Both the position numbers and the translations under genes were made by a program. A stretch of 64,000 bases of DNA from Congeria kusceri (Eukaryota > Mollusca > Bivalvia > Myida > Dreissenidae), in NCBI GenBank assembly GCA_027627225.1, contig CM051029.1, forward strand, positions 1,723,501 through 1,787,500, written 5' to 3'. Numbering within the stretch: position 1 is the stretch's first letter; every line of letters starts with the position of its first letter. Of the stretch, positions 1 to 11,600 are shown in pieces. The notes under the pieces were generated by a model. That model had not been told where the DNA came from, ran no database searches, and was given only the letters and a program-made list of their open reading frames with translations.

Positions 1-943
1 CGATCAAAACAACACTCATGTTGATCTACCACACAACAAAGGGCGTCATTTATTACAATTATCAGATTACAATGGGCTTGAAAATTCATGTCTTCACACC
101 TTTGCAGAAATTGGACAGTTGCTTAGCAAAGTTGCTGTGGCACTGACACTTGGTCGCTTCATATCTTAACAAAGGTCAATTTGGACTACTTCATGTGGTC
201 GTTGGTTTTCAGAATAGAGGTGGTCGATAATTGAAGTTGTTTTTAATCGAAATTTCATTAGTAATGGTTGTTTAATGCAGGTGGTGGCAACCACATGATA
301 TACCGTATATTAAACTTTTAAATAAGCTGCCATACACTATCATTTGTAGAAAATTACATCACATGTCTCAAATATTATTTATATATAGTGTTAGAAATTA
401 ACCCAGAGTATACAATAAATATCGAAAAACAATATTGTTATTCAATTTCAAATCTAGACACACCTTCTAACAAGCATGGTATGGTTGACCGCCGGGATGT
501 TCAATGTGGTAAGAATACTGTTAATTTGTCGAAGGCCAACTCCGGCATGAACCATGGCTGTAAAAATAACATGAAATTGTCAATTACAATCACAAACATA
601 ATTATTAATTTTTTATAGTATGATTTGTGTTTGTAAAATTAAAATCACATCAAACCAAATATTATGTGTACACTCGATGAAATATTAACAACATATGAAC
701 TATGTAATAGTGTATGTCAATATTTATAATTAAAAAATTTAACAACATGTATGAAAATCAGTACATAAATTTACAGATGTCCTTATCGATAACATGCAAA
801 CATATTTTACCAATTGATCATTATAGACCCATCTGTTAATTTGTGTTAGATTCATTTCTGAGTAACTACTATATATTTATACTCACTAAAAATACATATA
901 TTTTAATATAGAGAATATACACTAACGACACATGAAGCCTTAC
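1..943. other. AT-rich non-coding stretch
   Basis: AT-rich sequence with no supportable exon on either strand. It is where the remaining exons of copy A (ninth Ig, FN3, membrane segment, tail) would be expected if introns were of the size seen in copies B and C, and none was recognised. The next exon of the Mutator-like gene at 944-1406 should also lie here or beyond the left edge and was not recognised. Confidence 0.5.
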
Positions 944-1406
944 CCAATGCAAGCTTTGTGTTCATGTCGTACACCCGGCCATGCTTCCGTCCAGTATGTA
1001 CCGTGTTAATGTTACCACAGTTAATACACGGAATATCAAGAACACAGGCTAGACCAAAAGTTCTACATGCCACTGTATTGTGCAATTGTAAAGAGGAGCC
1101 ACAAGCAGTGCAAACCTTCAGGGCTGCGGCAAGAGTGTCAAGTTCTACAACACGACGACCAATTTGCCAATTGGGGTCTGTCTCATAAACTTCCAGTGTG
1201 CAGGTTCCACTGTCAGATGCATCAACGGAATATAAATGATCCACAGGAATAGATTTGATTTCAATTATATGACTAGAACCATCGTGATCATGTTCATAAT
1301 TAGGACGATTTTCAATTTCATTAGTTTCAAAGTTCTCCTCTTTTTTTGTGGCAAATTTACCTTTCCTATTTCGTTTGGAGTTTCGGAATGTTTCCAACTT
1401 AGACAT
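944..1406 (-). CDS. Mutator-like transposase-domain protein, first exon
   Basis: Open exon of 154 codons plus one base. It starts at an ATG at 1406 and ends at a GTAAGG donor (938-943), phase 1. The N-terminus is basic (KRNRKGK) and an acidic linker follows. Then comes a cysteine-rich block, CTACGSSLQLHNTVAC, with further CxxC (CINCGNIN) and VHTGRKHGRVYD. I recognise this block, with the following NTKLALG, as the N-terminal part of a Mutator-like transposase-domain protein family that is very abundant in bivalve genomes; this is recalled, not searched. The four-plus cysteines suggest a zinc-binding knuckle. The exon is not interrupted, so it is either young or conserved. The downstream exons with the catalytic part are not visible, so the gene is partial in this window. 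It sits 0.5 kb beyond the last visible exon of copy A, in the same orientation. Confidence 0.7.
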
Positions 1407-1911
1407 TTTGAATTAAAAACTAGTTGTCATATCGTAATTAGGAAGATAAAAACATGATACATAAGTTTACATTTATTGTTTACATTTTGTCGTTTGGTTG
1501 TTTTTCAGACGCTTGATTTCGCCTATAAAATTACAGTAAGAGTGATACTAAGCGTTTGAATGATCGGGATCGTAAATTATCGTCAATCTGTCGCGTGTTT
1601 GTTTTCGTCGTCGTAAAACTTAAAACATAAATAAAAGATCGAATTACATTAAAACACGATAAGAGGCAGAAAAAAGCATGTTATCTTTACAAATATATTT
1701 GTTATTTTAAATATTATTTATATTTATGCGTCTTGTATTTTTACGACAAAGTAACATAAAGTGGAAACGATCGTACATCCTTAAATACCTACAGTCACAC
1801 GATTGTGTTGTATAGTTAAGCATTCGACATCAAACACAAACACTATATGTAATAATAACAAATCGTTATGCCCCTAAATACCTCAGCTGAAAAGGGAAAA
1901 ACAATCCTTAC
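1407..1911. other. spacer between copy A and Mutator-like exon
   Basis: AT-rich. No exon of the Ig/FN3 family was recognised here on the minus strand, although the ninth Ig exon of copy A would be expected within a few hundred bases of 1912 from the spacing in B and C. It may hold the promoter of the Mutator-like gene. Confidence 0.4.
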
Positions 1912-2196
1912 ATTTAACGAATACCTCTATTACTTGTTCTTGCATCTGTGTAGAGTGAATATTGCTGGCTAGACATCTATAAACCGCCACATCATATTCA
2001 CACCTAGCATGTGGTATGGTTGCTACAACTGATTCAGTTTGACCGGTTTCTAAAATGCGTGTATCGTTCATGATCGATATATTTGCTACTGGATCACTGT
2101 CAAACTCACAAACTAATTTAACTGTGTCGCTTTCCTTAACAATAATTGTTTGGTTTACGAAACCAGCCGCAAAGTATCGCTTTATCTGAGCAGCGT
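1912..2196 (-). CDS. copy A exon, Ig domain 8
   Basis: Acceptor AG at 2198-2197, donor GTAAGG at 1911-1906, phase 1 at both ends. The Ig cysteines are in KLVCEFD and YRCLAS. ARCEYDVAVYRCLASN closely matches ARCEYDAGNYKCLANN in copy B (28167-28460) and the equivalent in copy C (54803-55096). No lesion. Last recognised exon of copy A. Confidence 0.8.
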
Positions 2197-2421
2197 CTGA
2201 AATATATAATTATTATCCTATATTTACACAATCTTGAATTATAAATGGCGTATTGTATATCACTTAATGGTCATAACAGTTGTCAGTAGAAGAGTTCATT
2301 TACATTAAAATCATTAATTATTAATCACCAAATGCAACCATTACATGATATATGATATAATGAATATTATGTATGCTACATAATTTTTATATTTTAAATA
2401 TATTATCAAAAACATGCATAC

Positions 2422-2697
2422 ACTGTACATCTAAGTAGAAACTAGTTTCGGCATAACCCTGTTCGGCACTACAACCGGTAGGCTCCATTGTGTTGGAAGC
2501 AGTGCATGTATAACGTCCTTCATCAGTAAGCTTGATATCTGCTATTGACAGATGTTCCCCTGACATGGTTAAGACATGTTCGCGCATCCACTGAACTGTT
2601 GCTACCGGTGGGTTGCCAGCAGTGTAGGGACATGCAAGAGACAGGTTTGTATTCAAAACTGCCGTTAGGTTTTCTAAGCGGTGAACTGTCGGAGGTG
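2422..2697 (-). CDS. copy A exon, Ig domain 7
   Basis: Acceptor TAG at 2700-2698, donor GTATGC at 2421-2416. Begins APPTVHRLENL; cysteines in SLACPYT and YTCTAS; Ig tryptophan in VQWMRE; DEGRYTC is the usual D-x-G-x-Y-x-C motif. Matches copy B 27497-27781 and copy C 54047-54324. Intact. Confidence 0.8.
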
Positions 2698-3040
2698 CTA
2701 CAATGTGTTGAAATTGTATAGTAAGTCATCTTGATTAAAAAAAATTCAAACCCAACACACCCACAAATACCAAACATTTCGAAAAAACGTAGTTTACTGG
2801 GAACACCAATAAATATTCTAGTAATATGAAATATTGTATGAAATAACGTTTCACATAATTATTCTATTTAGTTAAATCAATAAAAAATAAAAAAGATGTA
2901 TATATTTTGTTAAAAATATATACTACATGCGCATGTCTGAGTTTCAAACGTTCCAAATTGTCCAATTTAAGAATTGAATTTGTTTATGCTACTCGTACTA
3001 CTATTATATATTTTGTTGATGTATTATAGCCAGTGCTTAC

Positions 3041-3335
3041 CTAAAATGTCTAGATGAAACGTCGACGTGTTTATTCCATACACTGTACCCTCGAAAGTGG
3101 TGTCCATTACATTAGCAGCAGTGCATGTATAGGTGCCATTTTGTTTCAAAGTAATGTTTTCCAGATGTAAAACATTGCTTAACTCATGGATGTTTGGTTT
3201 CCAAGTAGATATGGGATCTGGCTTGCTGATGGATGTGCAACACTTTGACAGATTGTCCGTTAACAACTTTGAGGTGACTTGTTGAAATTTCTTGACCACA
3301 CGTACTGAATCTCAGCACATGCATATCCGGTGGGT
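3041..3335 (-). pseudogene. copy A exon, Ig domain 6, frameshifted
   Basis: Acceptor AG at 3337-3336 and donor GTAAGC at 3040-3035 are normal. The 5' part reads PPDMHVLRF...NGQSVKVL, then the frame is lost at about 3240 (net one base gained or two lost). The 3' part, CTSISKPDPISTWKP...NGTYTCTAAN, continues in another frame. Both halves are clearly Ig-like, so the shift disrupts a once-intact domain next to its first cysteine. Matches copy B 26963-27253. Confidence 0.75.
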
Positions 3336-3512
3336 CTAAAACGTCAATATCCATTGAGTATTAGCTGTTAAACAGTACCTAATAATATCGTGATTTTTTT
3401 TTTCTTGTATAAAAAACCAATATTCTAACAAAAAACGCATGTTATGTTATAACAGACTATGAATATTAGAAACAATAAACAAATGATGTGTATATATATA
3501 TATCATACTCAC

Positions 3513-3806
3513 AGTACGCTGTAACGTTCAAATATGCAAATCTAGACGAGCACACGATTGGTTTTCCAGTGGGTTCCAAACAATTGCTAGCATTGCAGCT
3601 GACAAAGCTATTGGTATTTATCGTTTGATTCCAAAAATCCCCTTGTGTAGAGACCATGGCTTGATATGACCATACATAATTGGGTAGTGGTATCGAGCTA
3701 CTGCGGCACTGTATGTGCACAATACGACCTCTTATAACAGTAATCGTGTTTACCTCTTTGGTCTGATTTGGCCCTATACTGTAGAGGGTTGGTATCGTTA
3801 CAGGAT
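3513..3806 (-). CDS. copy A exon, Ig domain 5
   Basis: Acceptor AG at 3808-3807, donor GTGAGT at 3512-3507. Begins DPVTIPTLYSIGPNQT, colinear with DPVVPTITYSI in copy C (53118-53423). Cysteines in VHIQCRSS and SFVSCNAS; tryptophan in YVWSYQ. Open throughout. Confidence 0.8.
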
Positions 3807-3997
3807 CTGTGAAGCAATTAACAAGTTTTGGTGTAATTTAATCATTCGAAATAATGAAAATAACAGAACATGCATACTATTATGAAATATGACATATATT
3901 CACATCGGCTTGGAAAATAAAACGCAAACCAATTATCATTTATGTCAAATTTCGCAAGCAATTCGTGTAGTTCATATAGTTGTTAGTTAATACCTAC

Positions 3998-4297
3998 TTA
4001 ATATTTCTAATGTAAACTGCTGTTCAACGGATCCTTCTACTGACTGTTGCAACGAAGTATTCATAAGGTTTACTATCCGAATGGTGTAGATATTATCTCC
4101 AATGGATTTCACAGCCTCTATCGACAACTCTTGACCACTGATTGTCCCGCTGACGGGACGTGTCCATGTATACATCGAAGGTGGTTGATTACTAACGCTC
4201 GTGCATGTCATATTGAACGATTCATCTCTTATTGCACGTAATGTATTCGAGTTGACATTGAAATTCCCAATTCTGCATTCTGGAGCACGGGGTGGAT
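3998..4297 (-). CDS. copy A exon, Ig domain 4, second cysteine lost
   Basis: Acceptor AG at 4299-4298, probable donor GTAGGT at 3997-3992. Begins DPPRAPECRIGNF; first cysteine in NMTCTSVS; tryptophan in YTWTRP. At the second cysteine the sequence is YTIRIVNLMN, where relatives have YxC (for example WTCTATNTM in copy C), so the core disulfide cannot form. The exon is open. An unpaired extra cysteine (PECRIG) sits near the start. Confidence 0.75.
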
Positions 4298-4479
4298 CTT
4301 AAAACACACAAAATATGAACGCACGTATATTAATTCAATGACTTTAAATAGCGTTACTTAATTTTTGTCACAATATAAAAAAGTGAAACGCCAGCAACAT
4401 CAGCAGGGAAGAACCCTTTAAAGTAGGTAGCACAACAATAAATAAAGTTCTACCCAATATAAACATTGTATTGAAATTA

Positions 4480-4569
4480 TTATTTAATATTATTATTATT
4501 ATTGTATTATTACTACTATTAGTTATTATTATTATTTGTATTATTATTATTAGTAGTATTATTATTGTT

Positions 4570-4657
<88 letters not shown>

Positions 4658-4756
4658 GTGCTATTGTTATTGTTATTAGTATTATTATTATTATTGTTGT
4701 TATTATTATTATTAGTAGTAGTAGTATTATTATTGTGGTTGTTGTTGTTGTTTGAT
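4480..4756. repeat. (ATT/AAT)n trinucleotide microsatellite
   Basis: About 275 bases of imperfect ATT runs, with a central block of uninterrupted AAT (about 4570-4622) and flanking GTT. It lies in the intron after copy A Ig3 and ends within about 10 bases of that exon's donor (4762). Apparent poly-Asn, poly-Ile and poly-Leu reading frames through it are artefacts. Confidence 0.95.
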
Positions 4757-4762
4757 ACTTAC

Positions 4763-5025
4763 ATAAAACTTCAGCTGATATATTTGTGGTTATAATTCCT
4801 ACCACAGTTTGACCATTAGTCGATGACAGCGTATTGTTAGCTTTGCATATATACACGCCAGCATCGCTAGTTTGAATGTGTGTTATCGTCAATACAGAGG
4901 TGTTCCTCGTAGCAGACATATGGGTTATCCATGTCACTGTCGGTGAAGGATTTCCCTCACTGCTGCGGTGAATTTTCCACTGACAGAGTTCCCATTGTGT
5001 AAAATAGCAGGTGTACTTGGGAAAC
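4763..5025 (-). pseudogene. copy A exon, Ig domain 3, one-base deletion
   Basis: Acceptor TAG at 5028-5026, donor GTAAGT at 4762-4757. Reads FPSTPAILHNGNSVSGKFT, then loses frame. The next part, SSEGNPSPTVTWITHMSA...DAGVYICKANN, is in the frame shifted by one. Restoring one missing T between 4967 and 4966 would recreate the TGC codon of the first Ig cysteine, so the lesion is a one-base deletion in that codon. Matches copy B 25651-25943 and copy C 51901-52177. Confidence 0.75.
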
Positions 5026-5188
5026 CTACAATGAACTAATTTATTATATCATATGGTTATAGTATTTTTTTCATATTCACATTAACTACTTATGTATTAT
5101 GTTTATTATCAACAAATTACATTATTCCATACCATAGCATTTGTTATTTATACATGTGTATAATGTTCTTAGAATAAGCTTGACGTAC

Positions 5189-5530
5189 GCAATATATCTA
5201 TCAGCGGTGTAGTTTTTGACATGATCTGCCCGTAACCGTTGGATACATTACAATATATCCTCTCGCCATGATCATATGCGGTTGGAGTGAATGTCAAATA
5301 ACTTAAAGTCATATCGCCGGAGTTGCTACTACTACTTGTGCTGTTGGTTGCGAATAATGTAATATCTGAGTCATCACTATAGTAACCAGGTGTTCTATTG
5401 TCGGTGAACCAGCGTATGACAGGCGTGGGTCTTCCAGTCGATGAATTGCAGAATAAGATGCTCGTTATAACGTTGTCCAGTAAGGAAACAGTCTCCACTA
5501 AGGGATTCATTTCAACATTACTGACTGGAA
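5189..5530 (-). CDS. copy A exon, Ig domain 2
   Basis: Acceptor CAG at 5533-5531, donor GTACGT at 5188-5183. PVSNVEMNPL matches PLTSLEMQPP of copy B (24901-25200). Cysteines in ILFCNSS and RIYCNVS; tryptophan in IRWFTDNRT, matching IMWFIDNRT in B. A serine/threonine-rich insert (TNSTSSSSNSG) makes it longer than its relatives. Open. Confidence 0.8.
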
Positions 5531-5721
5531 CTGGACATGATATCACACAATCAGTATACTAGACAGACATTCAATACAAACACATGAGTCATAACGTGAA
5601 TGTTTTGTTATGTTGTTGTTATACTTCTTTTTTTCATTGATCGTGAACTTACAAACACAAAATACATAAAGAGCCGATTAACAATTAAATAAAATAAGGA
5701 AAATAGTTATAAAATATATAC

Positions 5722-6039
5722 CTGCATACAATATTGTAATGGAAGCCTTGTTTTGTGTAACATCTATAACACACGCATATACACCAGCCGTATCTGTCGT
5801 AAAACTCAAGACCGTGAGGTAAATAAATGTTATATTATTTGTGGTGTTCGTAGAAACTGAATACGTAGACGGATTGACTACTGTGGAGCCGCTATGTTTC
5901 CAGTAATCAGCGACCTGCGTGTCTCCTAGTGAAAGATGTAAATGTGAATTCCCCGGACAGACCCCACACGTCATTATCACACTTGATCCCAAATCCACGA
6001 TGGTTCGCTCTGTTTTCAGGGAAATTGGACACGGTTGCA
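5722..6039 (-). CDS. copy A exon, Ig domain 1
   Basis: Acceptor GCAG at 6043-6040, donor GTATAT at 5721-5716, phase 1. Begins QPCPISLKTERT; cysteines in VIMTCGVCPG and GVYACVID; DTAGVYAC is the V/I-set D-x-G-x-Y-x-C motif. This is the N-terminal domain. Its copy B counterpart (21895-22171) is badly decayed and none was seen for copy C. Confidence 0.75.
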
Positions 6040-6378
6040 CTGCAATAATTATCAATGGGTATTATTACTAACGAATGCTTGGAAATATATGTTTACCTCT
6101 AATTGATTATCGGAAAGGTCAAATGATACGTTGTTAGCATGCATTACTCTTATACAATACGTCTCATATAAGAGTGTCGCTCACACTGAAGTCGTCTTAA
6201 AAATGTAGTTTTGCTACTGATAATGATAAAATAGTTTGTTCCTCATGAACGTTTAACGTTATGTCCCATTAATAGTGACAACCGTGAAAGAAAAGCAACA
6301 TTTATGTTTATGCATTTTCTTTCTCTAATAAGTAACACACACGATAAAACTAATATTTTAACATATTTAAGCACTTGC

Positions 6379-6430
6379 CTGATATTATTTGCATCATCAA
6401 TAACACCATGGGTTCAAATATAGTATTCAT
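6379..6430 (-). CDS. candidate signal-peptide exon of copy A, GC donor
   Basis: ATG at 6430-6428 opens 17 codons (MNTIFEPMVLLMMQIIS) plus one base, ending at CAG|GCAAGT. That matches the consensus for the rare GC-AG intron class and gives the required phase 1 into Ig1 (acceptor at 6040). The hydrophobic core is short and the n-region is acidic, so it is only a candidate. An in-frame second ATG at residue 8 would make it shorter still. Confidence 0.4.
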
Positions 6431-8555
6431 TTCTAAATCATCAAACTATAATTAACATTGGTTAAACTCCAGGCAAGCATAATATGCTGTACTTCCGTTT
6501 CGTACTTATTTGTGTCGACCGGTATTGAATTCAAGTTCAACGCTTCGCTTTACAATCGAAACACCCAATCCAACAAAGGTAGGTTTACACATAAAGACAT
6601 TTGCTCATGTTAATATCTGTCGGAATATGGTGTGGACACACTCACACTAGTAACATAATATATACAATTAATTTGCATCTTAATCGTACTATCCGTTTTT
6701 GTCCAACATTGTAGAGGAGGACGTTATAGAAGGAATATTTTAAGAACTATTTTAACCAGAGGACTGCTCCGTATGTCTGCCTTTTGTTCTTGAATATATT
6801 GTGCTTGAGTTGTAAACATGTCCATTTAGGCATACACATCCGTAATGTGTAATGTCATGTCCCCCACTCTAATGCGTTTTCATATGTGCGCATATTGACA
6901 TCCATGCGTATTTTGGAAGTTTAATGCACTTAGACATATCTCAACTTGATGATAAAATCTACCAATTAAAGGCATATACTGGTTGATATATCTTGCACAT
7001 TGTATGTTTATTATATACAACAAATAAATACGAATTAAAAGGAAACTATATTCTTCTAAAAATGGTTTGTCATTTTGAAACTGTATGATGATTGCCTAGA
7101 CTTGCCTGTGCGTCTTTTTGTAGTAGCTGTGTTCGCTCATAACATAAACATATATCGGACAAGCTGCTACATCAAAGCGCTGGTAACATAGAATGCATGT
7201 TGTCGAGACAAGATAATAAAAAATAGCTGCGGAAAGGCCAGTGCACACTATTGTTGATAAAGAGGGAAAATCTGTTTGAATACTCCAAAATGCAATTTTG
7301 ACAAAAGATAAATCAAACACATTATCCTACGTTTACACAATAATAAAAACCAGAGATTGCATGCCCGTTATCTTTGATGCGTGGGTAAAATGTGCTGCCT
7401 CTATTTCAATAATATGTATACGACAATTATATTTCAATAAATTCTCCACGAACGTCGTGTTATAATTAAACAAATACATTCATCGTTTTGGAACATACGT
7501 GCAAATACATTGGTTTGATGTAAATTATTTAATACGTAACGGGTCATGTATCCGATAGAGCATATAATATAGCGGTATCGATTGGATCAGTGTTAGTGTT
7601 TCGTAGAATCAAACAGTAGTTCATGCGATGTAAGCTCTCGATTTTACAGTAGTCTAAACACTAAACATTGACAAGAAAAACCTGCTACAGGAATATATGT
7701 AAACGCCAATCCGACATACATAAACACATATACTTGTATACTTTTAAATTACCGAACTTAATTTTTATATAATTTTGTATCGAAACGGAACCAATAGAGT
7801 GGAAATAACCAAACAGAGATTTAGTTTATATTATGAAAACAACGGTGTTTGTGTAAGAAACATTCAAAATAAAAAAATAACATTTTTGAACCGCCTGGCA
7901 AGTTACGTAGACGTTTTTTCTTTGTATTATTGTAATATACATACTAATTAAATGCAAGTATCCGCGTAACCAGAATACACCTGTTTATACCTGTGCGCTT
8001 TTGCTACAAAAAGCACCCTACCCACATATAGTTTATGTTGATGATTAAATGTATGTCGATTAATGTGTATCGGACAAGTGAATACCGTATGATTGCAAAT
8101 TTAACGCTCACTACATCTAAAGGCATTATGAACAAAGTATCCGTTTGCAATGAGGAATGTATCTATCATATTCTATATTGTGATATGAAATAGGCAAATA
8201 TATATTTCACTACATACTAACATCAAATTAATGCAAAATATGTTTGATTCAAAATGCAGTAAGTGTGTAGTGTATATATTGATCGAAATAGTAAAACTTT
8301 ATAAGAAATGATCCCTTGCAATAACAATTTCTAATATTTCACGCGCTTGTGTGGGTATTACAATTGTTACTTCTAATAATGTGTCTTTAACACATATTTT
8401 TTATTGAAAATACAATTTATAACACATGTATTTAGACTATATCAGTCATGGTGCAGGGTAAATGTTGCTTTATTTATCTCCAGGACCTACGCTTGTCTTA
8501 ATGCAAGTTTCGCATTTGGACATTTTGGGTGTACATCGTCGTGTCTTACACACTT
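6431..8555. other. intergenic region between divergent genes A and D
   Basis: About 2.1 kb of AT-rich DNA between the candidate first exon of copy A (minus) and the first exon of gene D (plus). No exon, RNA gene or clear repeat was recognised. It presumably contains both promoters, but no TATA box or other element could be assigned with confidence. Confidence 0.5.
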
Positions 8556-8643
8556 ATGGACAATAAATTAAGGAGAATGGACTTACAGGTCAAAATAGTG
8601 TTTACATGTATTTTCGCTGTCAAATTCATACCCCATTCAGTTG
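8556..8643 (+). CDS. gene D exon 1, signal peptide
   Basis: ATG at 8556, second in-frame ATG at residue 8. Basic start (MDNKLRRMDLQVK), then a hydrophobic core (IVFTCIFAVKFI), ending PHSV plus one base before donor GTAAGT at 8644. Phase 1. Confidence 0.75.
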
Positions 8644-11600
8644 GTAAGTAAATATGTATAAACCTAAGAATGTTTTATAAATAAAATAATGACGTTTAAT
8701 TTAGACACATACTTGGTCATGTATTCTCTATTAAAACGAGCAAAATAAGTTAAGTCACAACGTCTATACGATGTCAACAGATAGTGTATGTGTCATGTTC
8801 ATCAAAATTAAAAATCATTTTCAGACACAATAACTTATGATTATATTTTACGATTAAGTGTTTAGAAATGACAGTACTTCTAAGCATTTATACATAATTA
8901 TCATAATGTTGCATTACTCTGAAATGAACAGCTTTTATTTTCCATCAATTATTTATTGTTATTCACTCGCCACATCAGTCACCCATTTAGCTATGGCATG
9001 ATTAACTCATTTACACGCTCGCTTACATAATCACTTACTCACTCGCTCAAATGGTTATACTGTGGGTGATTATTTATGTATTACCCAACCACTGATTTAT
9101 GAAATATTTTACGAAGAAAGACAACCTTGTTCATACTACTTACTGCATATTGCATGAGTTATCCATATTTATAAATATAACCTTCGATAAATGATTTGTA
9201 TTTCCTCTATTAACCATCGTTGTGATTTACAGTAACACTTTGGTTAACCTCAAATATGATAGTTAATGTTTGATTTCGGCATGCTAGTTAATTATTTAAA
9301 ACACATTATGTTTTAGTACACCGCCGTGGTATGCACTATAATATACAATGTCGAGTAAATTGTAAACGTACCCCGTGTGAATTATTTTTAGGACGTTTGA
9401 GACATTCGAATCCGAATTACCACACAACTATTTTTTTTTTTCAAAAGAATTGCAGAACCCGATACTTACAACGAATTCAACAACAACTGTGACGGAATTG
9501 CAGTCGGTGACCTTGACATGTAATCACACCGCAGATTTATTCAAATGGTGGAGACAGAACCGCACTGTCTTGCAAGTTGCACAAGGGGCACCATGCGGTT
9601 TTTCGGACCCAAAGCCGGATTTTATGGACTGCGATTGTTCCAAACCGCTGTATACTTGTGTTCTAAATACGTTGAATATGTCATTTGACAAAGAAACATG
9701 GACATGTTCCGTTCTTAACGGTTCATATAATGTCTACAGTAACGACATTATATTGAATATTACAGGTAAGCAAATATTTTAAATGTAAATAAAAATGTAC
9801 TGACGTTTTATTTATATCGTTGTTTCAAATATGCACAATTAGTATAAAATGTAGAAAACATTGCATGATATGCTAGGCACTTATTTTTCTTTGTTTTGCC
9901 ACCATACTCAATAAATAATTATGTTTATTGTATAACGTGCGACAATGGGCGTACATATTTGCATTTATAATTTACTTGATCAACTTTCAGGAAAGAATAG
10001 TAACACAACGACGACGAAGGTGACCCCTGACAGTGGTAAATTGCTATATTACTAACACTTGAATTAAATGGCGTCATTTAAGTGTTAATTAAAGTAGAGA
10101 GAGCTATCTTGCCGCCCAACAGGTGTGTATCATGAATTTCTATCACGGAATTGTGGCACGTTACGAGCAATGATTGATCGTATATTTATATGACATACAC
10201 ACTTATTAGAAATTACGAATGTAACTGCCATTCACAAAGTAAACATACATGTACCCCAGAAATAAGAGATGCCACACTTAAACCGTTCTAATAACACGGT
10301 TTGCAAAAGGAACAGAGATATATCGGGGATAATTAAAAAATCAGTTATTATCAATACAAATAATGTCGTTTACACAAACGTTTATGCATTGGTGAAAGGA
10401 TTGATTTTAAATCTGTCCAACGCAATCCAAATGAATATATTGTTTCGGCCACACACTTGACATTCACATAATTATGTGCCTTATTCGAACAATACAATTC
10501 AACACTGACTGTAGCTTAATCAGTCACTACGCATACCATATCTATCCGTTACTCATTAAAATAGTACATGCTTTACATTTCAGGACATACGACCACAATA
10601 AGTTATACCACATCAACAAAGGGTTTAAACTACGCACACACAATCAACGGGACAAAACGTACACTATTTATTTGAATTATTTCGGTCATATTTTAAGCAT
10701 TGGTGGTTATTGTATTACCAGTGTCTTTAATGTGCATGTGAGTTTGGGCATCAGCAGTCAATGAAACATGTCTTCGAAACATGTGTACAATACATCAAAT
10801 ATACATATGAACATCTATTATAATAAAACAATATTTAAATATCGCATCCAACGCCATTAAGCATTGATCGTAATCAAACCTGCATTTACTCGTTGATACG
10901 ATAACACATATTTCATTTGATTAATGTAACGTTTCTTGAAATACATCTCCAATTTATTGTATAAACACATACAGTTCATTGCATCTGATTTTGAACTTCT
11001 GATCCGTTTAGATCTGACGGTTGCAGAAAAGGCATACATAGGGACAGGCAGCGCGGTAGGTGGGTGTGCCGCAATTGCTGTAACAATATATGCAGTGAAA
11101 AGGGGTAAGTATACATTTGAAAGGTCTAGACTGAATCTACCTTTAGCACACTAAATGTTTCTTATTACGGGTTCTCGCGTTTTAACTTATAATAAATAAT
11201 TATTATTTTACACAATATTTATTTTTCTAAACATGTTTATGAATACATTTGCTTTAGTAGTGTTTGCTTTATTGTTATATGTATTTAATATCATTTCTAA
11301 ACTAATTCAAATGTGTATGTCTCTTGTTTGTCATTAAAATTCAAATGTCAATGGTACATTTTGCTTAGATTTTTATTTCTTCTTTAAGTTCAAAAAAACA
11401 AGACGCGCAATTCTGGAGATGGAAGAACAAAGCAGAAAAGACAAGGAACGAATACAGACCCTCAAAAAACAAGTATTGTTGCCAATGTTTGTATTAATTT
11501 GACCATGTTTTATTTTCAAATAATCCTAGTATATGCAAAATACATGTTATGTAAATATCATTTAAGGATTGAATTTAATAATGGTTGCGTTCATGCGATT

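Larger units (their letters stand above)
1912..6430 (-). pseudogene. Ig-domain receptor copy A (eight Ig exons visible, two frameshifted)
   Basis: Minus-strand member of the receptor family. Eight exons from 6039 down to 1912 each encode one Ig domain and match, in order, exons Ig1-Ig8 of copy B: for example A2 with 24901-25200, A5 with 26546-26846, A7 with 27497-27781 and A8 with 28167-28460. All junctions fit phase 1. A possible signal-peptide exon with a GC-type donor lies at 6379-6430. Lesions: A3 lacks one base at 4966/4967, in what should be the first conserved cysteine codon; A6 shifts frame near 3240, also just before its first cysteine; A4 has isoleucine where the second disulfide cysteine should be. 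The ninth Ig, FN3, membrane and tail exons are not found between 1912 and the left edge. Family knowledge suggests a cell-surface adhesion or immune receptor. Either a pseudogene, or a gene damaged only in the assembly. Confidence 0.7.

Noticed and set aside
4368..4755. Poly-Ile and poly-Asn frames on both strands
   Set aside because: Microsatellite in the copy A intron; only the Ig3 exon part (from 4763) is coding.
7096..7320. Minus-strand frame with hydrophobic stretches as first exon of copy A
   Set aside because: No donor of the needed phase after a plausible signal; the shorter 6379-6430 exon fits better.
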